DNA of 64,000 nt. Source: Streptomyces sp. NBC_00414. Lineage in GTDB: Bacteria > Actinomycetota > Actinomycetes > Streptomycetales > Streptomycetaceae. The stretch is taken from positions 5,208,001 to 5,272,000 of the forward strand of contig NZ_CP107935.1 in assembly GCF_036038375.1 (NCBI RefSeq), given 5' to 3'. Shown in pieces: positions 26,744 through 35,112 of this stretch. The notes beneath the pieces were generated by a model. That model worked only from the letters and a program-made list of their open reading frames with translations. It searched no databases and was not told the DNA's origin. Position numbers and translations under genes: made by a program. Numbering within the stretch: position 1 is the stretch's first letter; every line of letters begins with the position of its first letter.

Positions 26744-27163
26744 CTAGGCGAGGGCCTTCACCGCGGTGGTGGCGAAGCCGTGGTCCTGCTCCGGTGCACC
26801 GCCACCGACTCCGATCGCGCCGATCAGGCGGCCGTCACGGTGGACCGGTACACCGCCGGCGATGAACAGCAGCGGGCGGTCGAGCGCGGTCGGCAGGGTG
26901 TGGAAGAGCCCTCCGGGCTGGACGGCTTCGACGAGGTCCGCGGTGGGGGCGCCGAGCTGCAGTGCCGTATAGGCCTTACGGGTGCTGGTCTCACCCGAGA
27001 TCAGGACCGCTCGGTCGTCCCGCCGGAAGGCGAGCAGGTGGCCGCCCGCGTCGAGGACCGTGACGCTGACCGTGACGCCCGCGGCTTCCGCGGCCTCACG
27101 GGCGGCCGTGATGAGGGCCTCGGCGTCCTGGGTGGTCAGCGGGGTGACGGTGGTGGTGCTCAT
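26744..27163 (-). CDS. GlcG/HbpS-family haem-binding-type protein
   Basis: 139 residues, PF03928 family. It has AGVTVSVTVLDAGGHLLAF, STRKAYTAL, GGLFHTLPTA, FIAGGVPVHRDGRLIGAIGV and the C-terminal GGAPEQDHGFA. Members include HbpS of Streptomyces, which binds haem and signals oxidative stress, and GlcG; this copy has no signal peptide, so it is probably cytoplasmic. ATG 27163 with AAGGAG nine bases upstream. It follows the MFS gene on the same strand with 70 bases between and is likely in its operon. Confidence 0.88.
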   Translation of the reverse strand: MSTTTVTPLTTQDAEALITAAREAAEAAGVTVSVTVLDAGGHLLAFRRDDRAVLISGETSTRKAYTALQLGAPTADLVEAVQPGGLFHTLPTALDRPLLFIAGGVPVHRDGRLIGAIGVGGGAPEQDHGFATTAVKALA

Positions 27164-27233
27164 GAGGGGTTTCTCCTTGCGAGTCGGTGCGTGTGGGGGA
27201 CTTTGAAGCGGTGTGGGGGATGACGGCCGACGC

Positions 27234-28469
27234 TCAGTTGTGGACGACGGCCTGCTGCTGCACGGCCTGCGCCTGCTCCGCCTTCGCGGCGACCGGGGCA
27301 GCCGGGTCGGCCGGGTCGGCCGCGTCCGCACGGCGCTCCAGCGCGGCCGAGAGGACGGCGAGCAGCAGGGCGGCGGCGGCCAGGACCGCGCCGACCCAGT
27401 TGGGGGCGGTGTAACCCATGCCGGCCGCGATCACGACGCCGCCGAGCCAGGCCGACAGGGCGTTGCCGAGGTTGAAGGCACCGATGTTCACGGCGGAGGC
27501 GAGTGTCGGGGCGCCGTGCGCCTGGTCGAGCACCCGCTTCTGCAGCGGCGGAACGGTGGCGAACCCGAGAGCGCCGATCAGCGCGATGGTCACGGCCGCC
27601 GCGATCTTGTTGTGCGCGGTGAGGGTGAACAGGGCGAGTACGACCGCGAGGGCGCCCAGTGACACGTACAGCATGGGCATCAGGGCGCGGTCGGCGAACC
27701 TGCCGCCGACGAGGTTGCCGCCGACCATGCCGAGGCCGAAGAGGACGAGCAGCCAGGTGACGGAGCCGTCGGCGTAGCCGGTGACGTTCGTCATCATCGG
27801 CGCGATGTAGGTGATCGCCGCGAAGACTCCGCCGAAGCCGAGCACGGTCATCGCCATGGCGAGCAGGACCTGGACGTTCTTGAAGGCGGCCAGTTCGTGA
27901 CGCAGCCGTACGCCTTCCGGCTTGGGCATGTCGGGCACCAGCCTGGCGATGCCGGCCAGGCCGAGGACGCCCAGTGCGGCGACGGCCGTGAAGGTCACAC
28001 GCCAGCCGGCCGACTGCCCGATGAGGGTGCCCAGCGGTACGCCGACGACGTTGGCGACGGTCAGGCCGGTGAACATCATCGCGATGGCGCCGGCCTTCTT
28101 GTCCGGCGCGACCAGGTCGGCGGCGACGACCGCGCCGATACCGAAGAAGGCACCGTGCGCGAGGGAGGCGATCACGCGTCCGATCAGCATGACGGTGAAC
28201 GTGGGGGCGATCGCGGAGATCAGGTTGCCGACGATGAACAGTCCCATCAGCAGCATCAGCATCCGCTTGCGGGACACCTTCGTGCCGAGCGCGGTCATGA
28301 GGGGCGCGCCGAACATGACTCCGAGCGCGTAGCCGGTCACGAGGAAACCCGCGGTGGGGATGGAGACACCGAAGTCGCCGGCGACCTCGGGCAGCAAGCC
28401 CATGATCACGAACTCGGTGGTTCCGATTCCGAAGGCCCCGATCGCGAGGGCCAGAAGCGCGAGAGGCAT
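27234..28469 (-). CDS. MFS efflux transporter (DHA1, AraJ/CmlR-like)
   Basis: 411 residues with 12 hydrophobic segments. The N-terminus FGIGTTEFVIMGLLPEVA and the GYALGVMFGAP and RVIASLAHGAFFGIGA motifs are typical of the AraJ/YdhP/chloramphenicol-efflux branch of DHA1 drug-proton antiporters. A charged, Ala-rich cytoplasmic tail ends the protein. It diverges from the MarR gene; MarR repression of adjacent efflux pumps is a common arrangement. Confidence 0.93.
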   Translation of the reverse strand: MPLALLALAIGAFGIGTTEFVIMGLLPEVAGDFGVSIPTAGFLVTGYALGVMFGAPLMTALGTKVSRKRMLMLLMGLFIVGNLISAIAPTFTVMLIGRVIASLAHGAFFGIGAVVAADLVAPDKKAGAIAMMFTGLTVANVVGVPLGTLIGQSAGWRVTFTAVAALGVLGLAGIARLVPDMPKPEGVRLRHELAAFKNVQVLLAMAMTVLGFGGVFAAITYIAPMMTNVTGYADGSVTWLLVLFGLGMVGGNLVGGRFADRALMPMLYVSLGALAVVLALFTLTAHNKIAAAVTIALIGALGFATVPPLQKRVLDQAHGAPTLASAVNIGAFNLGNALSAWLGGVVIAAGMGYTAPNWVGAVLAAAALLLAVLSAALERRADAADPADPAAPVAAKAEQAQAVQQQAVVHN

Positions 28470-28523
28470 GGGGGACGACCTTCCCAGAAGATTGCAGGAG
28501 CGCTTTACGTGCGTTCACAATAG

Positions 28524-28546
28524 TTGCAGACGCGGGTTAAGTGCAA
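28524..28546. promoter_or_regulatory. Candidate MarR operator
   Basis: TTGCA at 28524-28528 and TGCAA at 28542-28546 form a separated inverted repeat in the 139-base gap between the divergent MFS and MarR genes; another TTGCAG lies near 28494. MarR proteins usually bind such dyads between themselves and the pump gene. The exact operator is inferred. Confidence 0.35.
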
Positions 28547-28608
28547 GCGCAGGATATTGCGGACGTGTCCTATCCTGGTGTCAGCCACTCCGGGACGGAG
28601 AAATTGCC

Positions 28609-29073
28609 ATGACAGCGACGGACCCCGCGCTCACCGCTCTCGCCCAGGGCTGGTGTGCTCTCTCTCTGCTGCACGGGAGGATCGAGGCGCACATCGAACG
28701 GGCCCTGCAGACCGGGCACGGCCTGAGCGTGCGTGAGTACTCACTCCTCGACGTCCTCAGCCGCCAGCACGACGGCGACGGCGGCCATCTGCAGATGAAG
28801 CAGGTCGCCGACGCGGTCGTCCTCAGCCAGAGCGCCACCACCCGCCTGGTGACCCGGCTGGAGGACCGCGGCCTGCTCTCGCGCTACCTGTGCCCGACCG
28901 ACCGCCGTGGCATCTACACGAACGTCAGTGAGGCAGGGCTCAAGCTTCTGGAAGAGGCCCGGCCCACCAACGACGCGGCCCTGCGCGAGGCGCTGGACGA
29001 AGCGGCCAGGAGCCCCGAGCTGGCCCCGCTGGTCCGCGTCGTGGAGTCGGCGAGCCTGCCCACGCCCGCGTAG
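28609..29073 (+). CDS. MarR-family transcriptional regulator
   Basis: 154 residues. The winged helix (about 35-110) includes LSVREYSLLDVLSRQ, KQVADAVVLSQSATTRLVTR and the wing DRGLLSRYLCPTDRRGIYTNV. ATG 28609 with GGACGGAG eight bases upstream. Likely repressor of the divergent MFS pump gene, released by a small ligand. Confidence 0.92.
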   Translation: MTATDPALTALAQGWCALSLLHGRIEAHIERALQTGHGLSVREYSLLDVLSRQHDGDGGHLQMKQVADAVVLSQSATTRLVTRLEDRGLLSRYLCPTDRRGIYTNVSEAGLKLLEEARPTNDAALREALDEAARSPELAPLVRVVESASLPTPA

Positions 29074-29133
29074 GCAGATCCGCCGTGAATGCGCTGTGCC
29101 GCTCGCGTTCAGCACAGTGCATAGGCTGCCGCC

Positions 29134-29586
29134 ATGGGAGATCTTGAGATACGACCCGCGGCCGCCGAGGACATCCCCGCCATCGTCGCGATGCTCGCCG
29201 ACGACCCGCTGGGCTCGCGGCGCGAGTCACCGGACGACCTGACCCCGTATCTGACCGCGCTGGAACGCCTCAGTGGTGATCCGAACCAGCACGTGGTCGT
29301 CGCGGTGCGGGAGGGCCGGGTCGTCGGAACACTCCAGCTCACGATCGTTCCCGGACTGTCCCGCAAGGGAGCGACCCGATCGATCATCGAAGGCGTTCGG
29401 GTCCATGCCGACGAGCGAGGCAGCGGTCTGGGCACCCGCTTCATCGAGTGGGCCGTGGACCGTTCCCGGCGCGAAGGCTGCCAGTTGGTGCAGCTGACCT
29501 CCGACGCCACCAGGACCGATGCCCACCGGTTCTACGAGCGTCTCGGCTTCACGGCGTCGCACGTCGGGTTCAAGCTGCAGCTCTGA
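29134..29586 (+). CDS. GNAT-family N-acetyltransferase
   Basis: 150 residues, a single GNAT domain: IRPAAAEDIPAIVAML at the N-terminus, EGVRVHADERGSGLGTRFIE as the acetyl-CoA loop and YERLGFTASHVGFKL at the C-terminus, a close match to many small actinobacterial acetyltransferases. Substrate unknown. The gene ends 38 bases before a 50-base palindrome that carries a parS site and serves as terminator. Confidence 0.9.
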   Translation: MGDLEIRPAAAEDIPAIVAMLADDPLGSRRESPDDLTPYLTALERLSGDPNQHVVVAVREGRVVGTLQLTIVPGLSRKGATRSIIEGVRVHADERGSGLGTRFIEWAVDRSRREGCQLVQLTSDATRTDAHRFYERLGFTASHVGFKLQL

Positions 29587-29623
29587 GACCCGCCCAGCCG
29601 GCGCCGGATCCATGGCTCATCAC

Positions 29624-29673
29624 ATGACGAGGGGCGTTCTGGTTTCACGTGAAACCAGAACGCCCCTCGTCAT
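29624..29673. terminator. 50-base perfect palindrome: bidirectional terminator with parS at its centre
   Basis: Bases 29624-29673 form one uninterrupted inverted repeat (arms ATGACGAGGGGCGTTCTG and its complement) with GTTTCACGTGAAAC exactly at the dyad. As RNA it folds into a long hairpin between two convergent genes, and as DNA it offers ParB a site. Confidence 0.85.
29642..29655. promoter_or_regulatory. parS site 7, at the centre of a terminator palindrome
   Basis: Perfect GTTTCACGTGAAAC, dyad centre 29648/29649, coinciding with the centre of the 29624-29673 palindrome. Confidence 0.92.
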
Positions 29674-29704
29674 CCCACTCCCTGCGGCGCGTCCAGGAAG
29701 GCGC

Positions 29705-31093
29705 CTACTTGATCCCGCGCCACCCCTCGGGGTCCACTCCACCCGGGACGGGAGCGCCCTCACCGTACGGCTGCCGCGTGAACACGAACGAGCCGAGGTC
29801 CAGGTGGCTCACCGACCCGTCAGGGCCCTCAACGGCCCGTAGCGGCTCGCCGGCGTAGTAGCCGTCGAGCCCGGTCCAGGTTCCGTCGGCCTCGGCCCGA
29901 AAACGCGAGCGCCGGCCGTTGCCCGCCAGGGGTCCGAGCGTCACGTCCCCGTCGGACGTGAGACGCAGCGCGAAAGCGTGCGTCCCCCAGTACCACGGCC
30001 CGGCCAACTCCAGTACGCCCCGGTCGACTTCGGGAAGCGGCCGCCACGGCTCGGGAATCCGCGGCTCGGCCTCCGCGACGATGTGTACGAGGTCGGCGGC
30101 GACCGTAGACACCGGCGGACCCGAGGTGCAGTTCGCGAGCACCACGGCGGCCAGGTCGTCCTCGACGCTGATCATGAGCCCGGCGAGAAAGCCCGGCAGG
30201 GAACCGCCGTGCCCCACCAGAGTCCGGCCGTTCCGATGCTGAACCTGCATACCGAGCCCGTACGCGGCACCGGCCGCCACCTCTTCCGGTTCGGCCGGCG
30301 CGGCGGGTGTACGCATCTCCCGTACGGACTCCGCGCTCAGCACCCGGTCGTCGCCCCGGGCGAGGAAGACGGCGAAGCGCGCCAGGTCGCCGCTGGTCGA
30401 CCAGAGCTGACCGGCCGGTGCCATCCGCCCCAGGTCCTCGATCGGCTCGGGAAGCATGACGTCCGCCCAGGGATGCACGGCCCAGCCGCCCGCGTGAGGC
30501 GCCTGCGGCTGTCCACCCGTCCGGTGCAGTCCCAGCGGTTCGAGCACCTCGCTCCGCAGGACCTCCTCCCACGGGGCGCCCCGCAGCTCCTCCACCAGCG
30601 CGCCCAGCAAGGTGTAGCCGGGGTTCGAGTAGTGGAACCGCCGGCCGACCGGATGCCGGTGCGGCTGCTCGCCCAGGACGTCGGCGAGTTCGGGGCGCAG
30701 CGACCCGGGAGTGCGCTCCCACCAGGGGCCGGGCGACTCGGCTGCCAACCCGCCCGTGTGCGCGAGGAGTTCGGCGATCGTCGCCTCCCCCGCGCCGGTG
30801 CCCGGAAGGTGCTTCTCCAACGGATCGCCCAGGTCGAGCACGCCCTCGTCCCGCAGCCTCAGGACGAGGACGGCGGTGAACGTCTTGGTGATCGAACCGA
30901 TGCGGTACTGCACGTTCTCGTCGGGTCCGTGCCCGTCCACCGAGGTGCGGGACCCGTGCCACACGGTCTCCCCGCCCCGCACCACCGCGGCGACCAACGA
31001 CGGCGCCCGCCCTCCCGCCTGGGCAGTGGCGATTCTGTGCAACAGGGCCCGGCGCGTGGCGGGCAGCAGCTCTTCCGCAGGTGTCGTCGTCAT
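29705..31093 (-). CDS. Serine hydrolase, class C beta-lactamase/DD-peptidase family
   Basis: 462 residues. The catalytic SXXK is Ser67-Ile-Thr-Lys70 (RIGSITKTFTAVLV), the YXN motif is in FHYSNPGYTLLG, and the KTG equivalent is HGGSLPG. There is no signal peptide, which argues for a cytoplasmic esterase/peptidase-like role rather than secreted drug resistance. A C-terminal 120-residue beta-rich extension (about 340-462) resembles the extra domain of family S12 hydrolases. Start ATG 31093 (MTTTPAEELLPATRR); ATG/GTG upstream at 31144 would add 17 residues. Downstream of dnaB on the same strand. Confidence 0.88.
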   Translation of the reverse strand: MTTTPAEELLPATRRALLHRIATAQAGGRAPSLVAAVVRGGETVWHGSRTSVDGHGPDENVQYRIGSITKTFTAVLVLRLRDEGVLDLGDPLEKHLPGTGAGEATIAELLAHTGGLAAESPGPWWERTPGSLRPELADVLGEQPHRHPVGRRFHYSNPGYTLLGALVEELRGAPWEEVLRSEVLEPLGLHRTGGQPQAPHAGGWAVHPWADVMLPEPIEDLGRMAPAGQLWSTSGDLARFAVFLARGDDRVLSAESVREMRTPAAPAEPEEVAAGAAYGLGMQVQHRNGRTLVGHGGSLPGFLAGLMISVEDDLAAVVLANCTSGPPVSTVAADLVHIVAEAEPRIPEPWRPLPEVDRGVLELAGPWYWGTHAFALRLTSDGDVTLGPLAGNGRRSRFRAEADGTWTGLDGYYAGEPLRAVEGPDGSVSHLDLGSFVFTRQPYGEGAPVPGGVDPEGWRGIK

Positions 31094-31166
31094 GGCCCCA
31101 GTCCACCTGCCCCGACGTCCCGCGTCGAGCGCATTTGTCCCCACCCCGGTCGTTCCTGGGGAGGGA

Positions 31167-32648
31167 TCAGGTCTGTGCCATGTCCACGAAGCGGGAGTAG
31201 TGGCCCTGGAAGGCGACCGTGATGGTGGCCGTCGGGCCGTTTCGGTGCTTGCCCACGATGATGTCCGCCTCGCCCGCGCGCGGCGACTCCTTCTCGTAGG
31301 CGTCCTCGCGGTGCAACAGGATCACCATGTCCGCGTCCTGCTCGATGGAACCGGATTCACGGAGGTCGGAGACCATCGGCTTCTTGTCCGTGCGCTGCTC
31401 GGGACCACGGTTCAGCTGGGACAGCGCGATGACGGGCAGCTCCAGCTCCTTGGCCAGCAGCTTCAGGTTTCGCGACATGTCCGAGACTTCCTGCTGCCTG
31501 CTCTCGGAGCGCCCCTTGCCGCCCGACTGCATCAGCTGCAGATAGTCGATGATGACGAGCTTCAGGTCGGCACGCTGTTTGAGGCGGCGGCACTTGGCCC
31601 GGATCTCCATCATCGAGAGGTTCGGGGAGTCGTCGATGTAGAGGGGAGCGGCCGAGACGTCCGGCATCCGGCGGGCGAGCCGGGTCCAGTCCTCGTCGGT
31701 CATCGTGCCGGAACGCATGTGGTGCAGGGCCACACGCGCCTCGGCGGACAGCAGACGCATGGCGATCTCGTTGCGGCCCATTTCGAGCGAGAAGATCACG
31801 CTCGGCATGTTGTGCTTGATCGAGCAGGCTCGGGCGAAGTCCAGCGCCAGCGTCGACTTACCCATGGCGGGACGAGCCGCGATGATGATCATCTGGCCGG
31901 GGTGCAGACCGTTCGTGAGCTGGTCCAGGTCGGTGAAGCCGGTCGGCACACCGGTCATCTCCCCCGACCGCGAACCGATCGCCTCGATCTCGTCGAGCGC
32001 GCCCTCCATGATGTCGCCGAGCGGCAGATAGTCCTCGGTCGTGCGCTGCTCGGTGACCGCGTAGATCTCGGCCTGGGCGCTGTTGACGATCTCGTCCACG
32101 TCGCCGTCGGCCGCGTATCCCATCTGCGTGATGCGCGTACCGGCCTCGACCAGGCGGCGCAGGACCGCACGCTCGTGGACGATCTCCGCGTAGTACTCGG
32201 CGTTGGCCGCCGTCGGGACCGTCTGGACGAGGGTGTGCAGATACGACGCGCCGCCGACCTTGGTGATCTCGCCGCGCTTGGTGAGCTCGGCGGCGACCGT
32301 GATCGGGTCGGCCGGCTCGCCCTTGGCGTAGAGGTCGAGAATCGCGCCGTAGACGGTCTCGTGCGCGGGCCGGTAGAAGTCGTGGCCCTTCAGCACCTCG
32401 ACGACATCGGCGATGGCGTCCTTCGAGAGCAGCATGCCGCCGAGGACGGACTGCTCGGCGTCCAGGTCCTGGGGCGGCACCCGCTCGAAGGACGAACCCG
32501 CGCCGTCCCAGCCACCGCTGTCCGAACCGCGGTCGTGCTGGTCCTCCCGGCCTCTGCCGCCACCGTCGCGGCGCTGTCGGGAGGCGGGCAGACGGTCACT
32601 GGGACCGCTGTCGGCCCACGGGTCGTCCAAGGGCTCGGAAATACTCAC
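31167..32648 (-). CDS. dnaB: Replicative DNA helicase DnaB
   Basis: Hexameric 5'-3' helicase of the replisome, 493 residues. After a 55-residue charged, disordered N-terminus the DnaB N-domain starts at PQDLDAEQSVLGGML; the RecA-like ATPase has Walker A ARPAMGKSTLALDFA and Walker B VIIDYLQLM, then LKLLAKELELPVIALSQLNR and the C-terminal arginine-finger region. No intein is present. GTG start at 32648 with AGGAGG seven bases upstream. Upstream lies a cluster of DnaA-box-like sequences (32831-32983). Confidence 0.95.
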   Translation of the reverse strand: MSISEPLDDPWADSGPSDRLPASRQRRDGGGRGREDQHDRGSDSGGWDGAGSSFERVPPQDLDAEQSVLGGMLLSKDAIADVVEVLKGHDFYRPAHETVYGAILDLYAKGEPADPITVAAELTKRGEITKVGGASYLHTLVQTVPTAANAEYYAEIVHERAVLRRLVEAGTRITQMGYAADGDVDEIVNSAQAEIYAVTEQRTTEDYLPLGDIMEGALDEIEAIGSRSGEMTGVPTGFTDLDQLTNGLHPGQMIIIAARPAMGKSTLALDFARACSIKHNMPSVIFSLEMGRNEIAMRLLSAEARVALHHMRSGTMTDEDWTRLARRMPDVSAAPLYIDDSPNLSMMEIRAKCRRLKQRADLKLVIIDYLQLMQSGGKGRSESRQQEVSDMSRNLKLLAKELELPVIALSQLNRGPEQRTDKKPMVSDLRESGSIEQDADMVILLHREDAYEKESPRAGEADIIVGKHRNGPTATITVAFQGHYSRFVDMAQT

Positions 32649-33101
32649 CGGGCCACCTCCTCCCGTCCGCCGAGCGGACCTCGCCGTGCCCTTCATTCCT
32701 ACGGCACGACACTGACAAATGAGACGCCCAACTCCGGTTCTGACGCGTCGGTTTTGCGAGGTTTCCGAGGACGGAGGAGGGAGAGGGTGCCGCACCACGG
32801 TAGGCCCGCGGGCACCGTCAGCCAATCTGGTTATCCACAGGCCATGTGGACGACGGCCCCGATGCTGTGGAGAACTCCGCAAAACCTGTGCACGACCCGG
32901 TGGACAGGCCTGTGAACAAGCACTCAGCTTCTTTTCCACACCAGCCCTGACCTGCACGTATCCCGTCCACCGGCTGTGCAGAAGAAAAACTTTCCGACTC
33001 GGTCCAAGATCGACGCGAATGGCGCGTGGTGGTACGTCGCACGAGTTTGCCAGTAAGGGTCAGTCAATAGTTGCATCTCTTACCTGTGGAAGATTAGATT
33101 G
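32649..33101. other. 453-base dnaB-MATE intergenic region
   Basis: The stretch between the two divergent starts. Its core is the DnaA-box-like cluster; the part next to dnaB (32649-32830) holds the promoter region and no recognised motif, and the part next to the MATE gene (32984-33101) is relatively A/T-rich. Confidence 0.5.
32831..32983. promoter_or_regulatory. Cluster of DnaA-box-like 9-mers upstream of dnaB
   Basis: In 153 bases: TTATCCACA (32831-32839), TCGTCCACA (32853-32845, minus), TTCTCCACA (32874-32866, minus), TTTTCCACA (32932-32940) and, with one or more further changes, TCGTGCACA (minus, 32895-32887), TTGTTCACA (minus, 32919-32911), CCGTCCACC (32963-32971) and TTCTGCACA (minus, 32983-32975). 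The Streptomyces DnaA box is close to TTGTCCACA with variation in the first three bases; three of these fit it fully. It lies between dnaB and the MATE gene, which are divergent. Confidence 0.6.
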
Positions 33102-34445
33102 ATGCGCATGACACAGGCTCCCGCGTCCCCCCGGGCCACCCGGCGACGGCACGATCGTGAGATCGTCGCGCTGGCCGTTCCGGCCTTCGGCGCGCTCATC
33201 GCCGAGCCTCTTTTCCTCATGGCCGACACCGCCATCGTCGGCCATCTCGGCACCGCTCAACTCGCCGGCCTCGGAGTCGCCTCCGCTCTCCTCACCACAG
33301 CCGTCAGCATCTTCGTCTTCCTCGCCTACGCCACCACGGCCGCCGTCGCCCGCCGGGTCGGGGCAGGCGACCTCCAGGCCGCCATCCGCCAGGGCATGGA
33401 CGGTATCTGGCTCGCCCTGCTGCTCGGCGCCGCCGTCATCGCCGTCTTCCTGCCCACCGCACCCGCCCTGGTGGAACTCTTCGGAACCTCGGACACCGCC
33501 GCGCCCTACGCCATCACGTATCTGCGTATCTCGGCGCTCGGCATCCCCGCGATGCTCGTCGTCCTCGCCGCCACCGGGGTGCTGCGCGGTCTGCAGAACA
33601 CGAGGACACCCCTCTACGTCGCCATCGCCGGCTTCGTCGCCAACGCCGCCCTGAACGTGGGCCTCGTCTACGGCGCGGACCTCGGCATCGCCGGCTCCGC
33701 CTGGGGCACCGTCATCGCCCAGTTCGGAATGGCCGCGGCCTACCTCTTCGTGGTGGTCCGCGGCGCCCGCAAGCACGGCGCCTCCCTGCGGCCGGATGCT
33801 GCCGGGATACGCGCCTGCGCCCAGGCCGGTGCACCACTGCTCGTCCGTACCCTCTCCCTGCGCGCGATCCTGATGATCGCAACCGCCGTCGCCGCTGGCC
33901 TCGGAGACGCCGACATCGCGGCCCACCAGATCATCCTGTCCCTGTGGAGCCTGCTCGCCTTCGCGCTCGACGCCATCGCCATCGCGGGACAGGCCATCAT
34001 CGGGCGCTATCTCGGCGCGGGCGACACTCAGGGGGCCCGTGAAGCCTGCCGTCGGATGGTGGAGTGGGGCATCGCCGTCGGTGTCGTACTCGGCGGCCTG
34101 GTGATCGCCGGCCGTCCCCTCTTCCTCCCGCTGTTCACCAGCGACTCCGCCGTCCACGACATCGCGCTGCCCGCTCTGCTCATGGTGGCGCTCTCCCAGC
34201 CGATCTGCGGCATCGTCTACGTCCTGGACGGCGTACTGATGGGCGCGGGAGACGGCCCGTATCTCGCACGCGCCATGGTGCTCGTCCTGGCGGTCTTCGC
34301 TCCGGTGGCGCTGCTCATACCCACCCTCGGCGGCGGCCTGACCGCTGTCTGGGCCGCGATGACCCTCATGATGACCGTGCGCATGCTGACCCTGTGGCTG
34401 CGCACCCGCTCCGGCCGCTGGATCGTCACGGGCGCCACGCGCTGA
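33102..34445 (+). CDS. MATE-family efflux protein
   Basis: 447 residues, 12 hydrophobic segments. The N-terminal AVPAFGALIAEPLFLMADTAIVGHLG, the GTAQLAGLGVAS stretch and the second-half repeat (IAIAGQAIIGRYLGAGD) are typical of DinF/NorM-type MATE transporters exporting cationic compounds with Na+ or H+. ATG 33102 is used (GGAAG about eight bases upstream); ATG 33108 and TTG 33099 are near alternatives. Divergent from dnaB across the DnaA-box cluster; convergent with rplI, separated by three parS sites. Confidence 0.92.
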   Translation: MRMTQAPASPRATRRRHDREIVALAVPAFGALIAEPLFLMADTAIVGHLGTAQLAGLGVASALLTTAVSIFVFLAYATTAAVARRVGAGDLQAAIRQGMDGIWLALLLGAAVIAVFLPTAPALVELFGTSDTAAPYAITYLRISALGIPAMLVVLAATGVLRGLQNTRTPLYVAIAGFVANAALNVGLVYGADLGIAGSAWGTVIAQFGMAAAYLFVVVRGARKHGASLRPDAAGIRACAQAGAPLLVRTLSLRAILMIATAVAAGLGDADIAAHQIILSLWSLLAFALDAIAIAGQAIIGRYLGAGDTQGAREACRRMVEWGIAVGVVLGGLVIAGRPLFLPLFTSDSAVHDIALPALLMVALSQPICGIVYVLDGVLMGAGDGPYLARAMVLVLAVFAPVALLIPTLGGGLTAVWAAMTLMMTVRMLTLWLRTRSGRWIVTGATR

Positions 34446-34456
34446 CCGGCGTCCGT

Positions 34457-34470
34457 GTTTCACGTGAAAC
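34457..34470. promoter_or_regulatory. parS site 8
   Basis: Perfect GTTTCACGTGAAAC, first of three in 79 bases between MATE and rplI ends. Confidence 0.92.
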
Positions 34471-34487
34471 AGGACAGGGCCGACCGT

Positions 34488-34501
34488 GTTTCACGTGAAA
34501 C
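34488..34501. promoter_or_regulatory. parS site 9
   Basis: Perfect GTTTCACGTGAAAC, 31 bases from site 8. Confidence 0.92.
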
Positions 34502-34521
34502 AGAGCCACGCACGCCACTCT

Positions 34522-34535
34522 GTTTCACGTGAAAC
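34522..34535. promoter_or_regulatory. parS site 10
   Basis: Perfect GTTTCACGTGAAAC, 34 bases from site 9. Confidence 0.92.
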
Positions 34536-34589
34536 GGGACTGCCGGCCAACACGGAACGAGCCGTCGGCCCAGCACACCGAGCGCAGCA

Positions 34590-34624
34590 AGAAGGGCCGC
34601 ACCCACGCGGGGTGCGGCCCTTCT
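34590..34624 (-). terminator. Terminator of the rpsF-ssb-rpsR-rplI operon
   Basis: AGAAGGGCCGCACCC (34590-34604) pairs with GGGTGCGGCCCTTCT (34610-34624), a perfect 15-base-pair stem with a 5-base loop, 23 bases beyond the rplI stop. Confidence 0.88.
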
Positions 34625-34647
34625 CTCAGCTCTGCCGAGCGCAGCGA

Positions 34648-35094
34648 TCAGGCTGCGACAACCTCGATGTTGACCTTGGCGGCCACCTCGGGGTGCAGAC
34701 GCACGGACGTCTCGTGGGCGCCCAGCGTCTTGATCGGCGCGCCCAGCTCGATGCGGCGCTTGTCGACCTCGGGGCCACCGGAAGCCTTGATCGCCGAAGC
34801 GACGTCGGCCGGGGTGACGGAGCCGAAGAGACGGCCGGCGTCGCCGGAGCGGACGGCCAGGCGGACCTTGACGCCCTCAAGGCGCGCCTTGATCTCGTTG
34901 GCCTGCTCGATCGTCGCGATCTCGTGGATCTTGCGAGCACGACGGATCTGCTCGACGTCCTTCTCGCCACCCTTGGTCCAGCGGATGGCAAAGCTCCGCG
35001 GGATCAGGTAGTTGCGAGCGTAACCGTCCTTGACGTCGACGACGTCGCCCGCGGCACCGAGGCCGGAGACCTCGTGGGTGAGGATGATCTTCAT
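34648..35094 (-). CDS. rplI: 50S ribosomal protein L9
   Basis: 148 residues: MKIILTHEVSGLGAAGDVVDVKDGYARNYLIPR is the conserved N-domain (given in pieces: MKIILTHEVSGLGAAGDVVD, KDGYARNYLIPR), followed by the long connecting helix and the C-domain with GSVTPADVASAIKAS. Binds 23S rRNA. ATG start with AAGGGTG upstream. Last gene of the rpsF operon. Confidence 0.97.
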   Translation of the reverse strand: MKIILTHEVSGLGAAGDVVDVKDGYARNYLIPRSFAIRWTKGGEKDVEQIRRARKIHEIATIEQANEIKARLEGVKVRLAVRSGDAGRLFGSVTPADVASAIKASGGPEVDKRRIELGAPIKTLGAHETSVRLHPEVAAKVNIEVVAA

Positions 35095-35112
35095 GTTTCG
35101 GTCACCCTTCCC

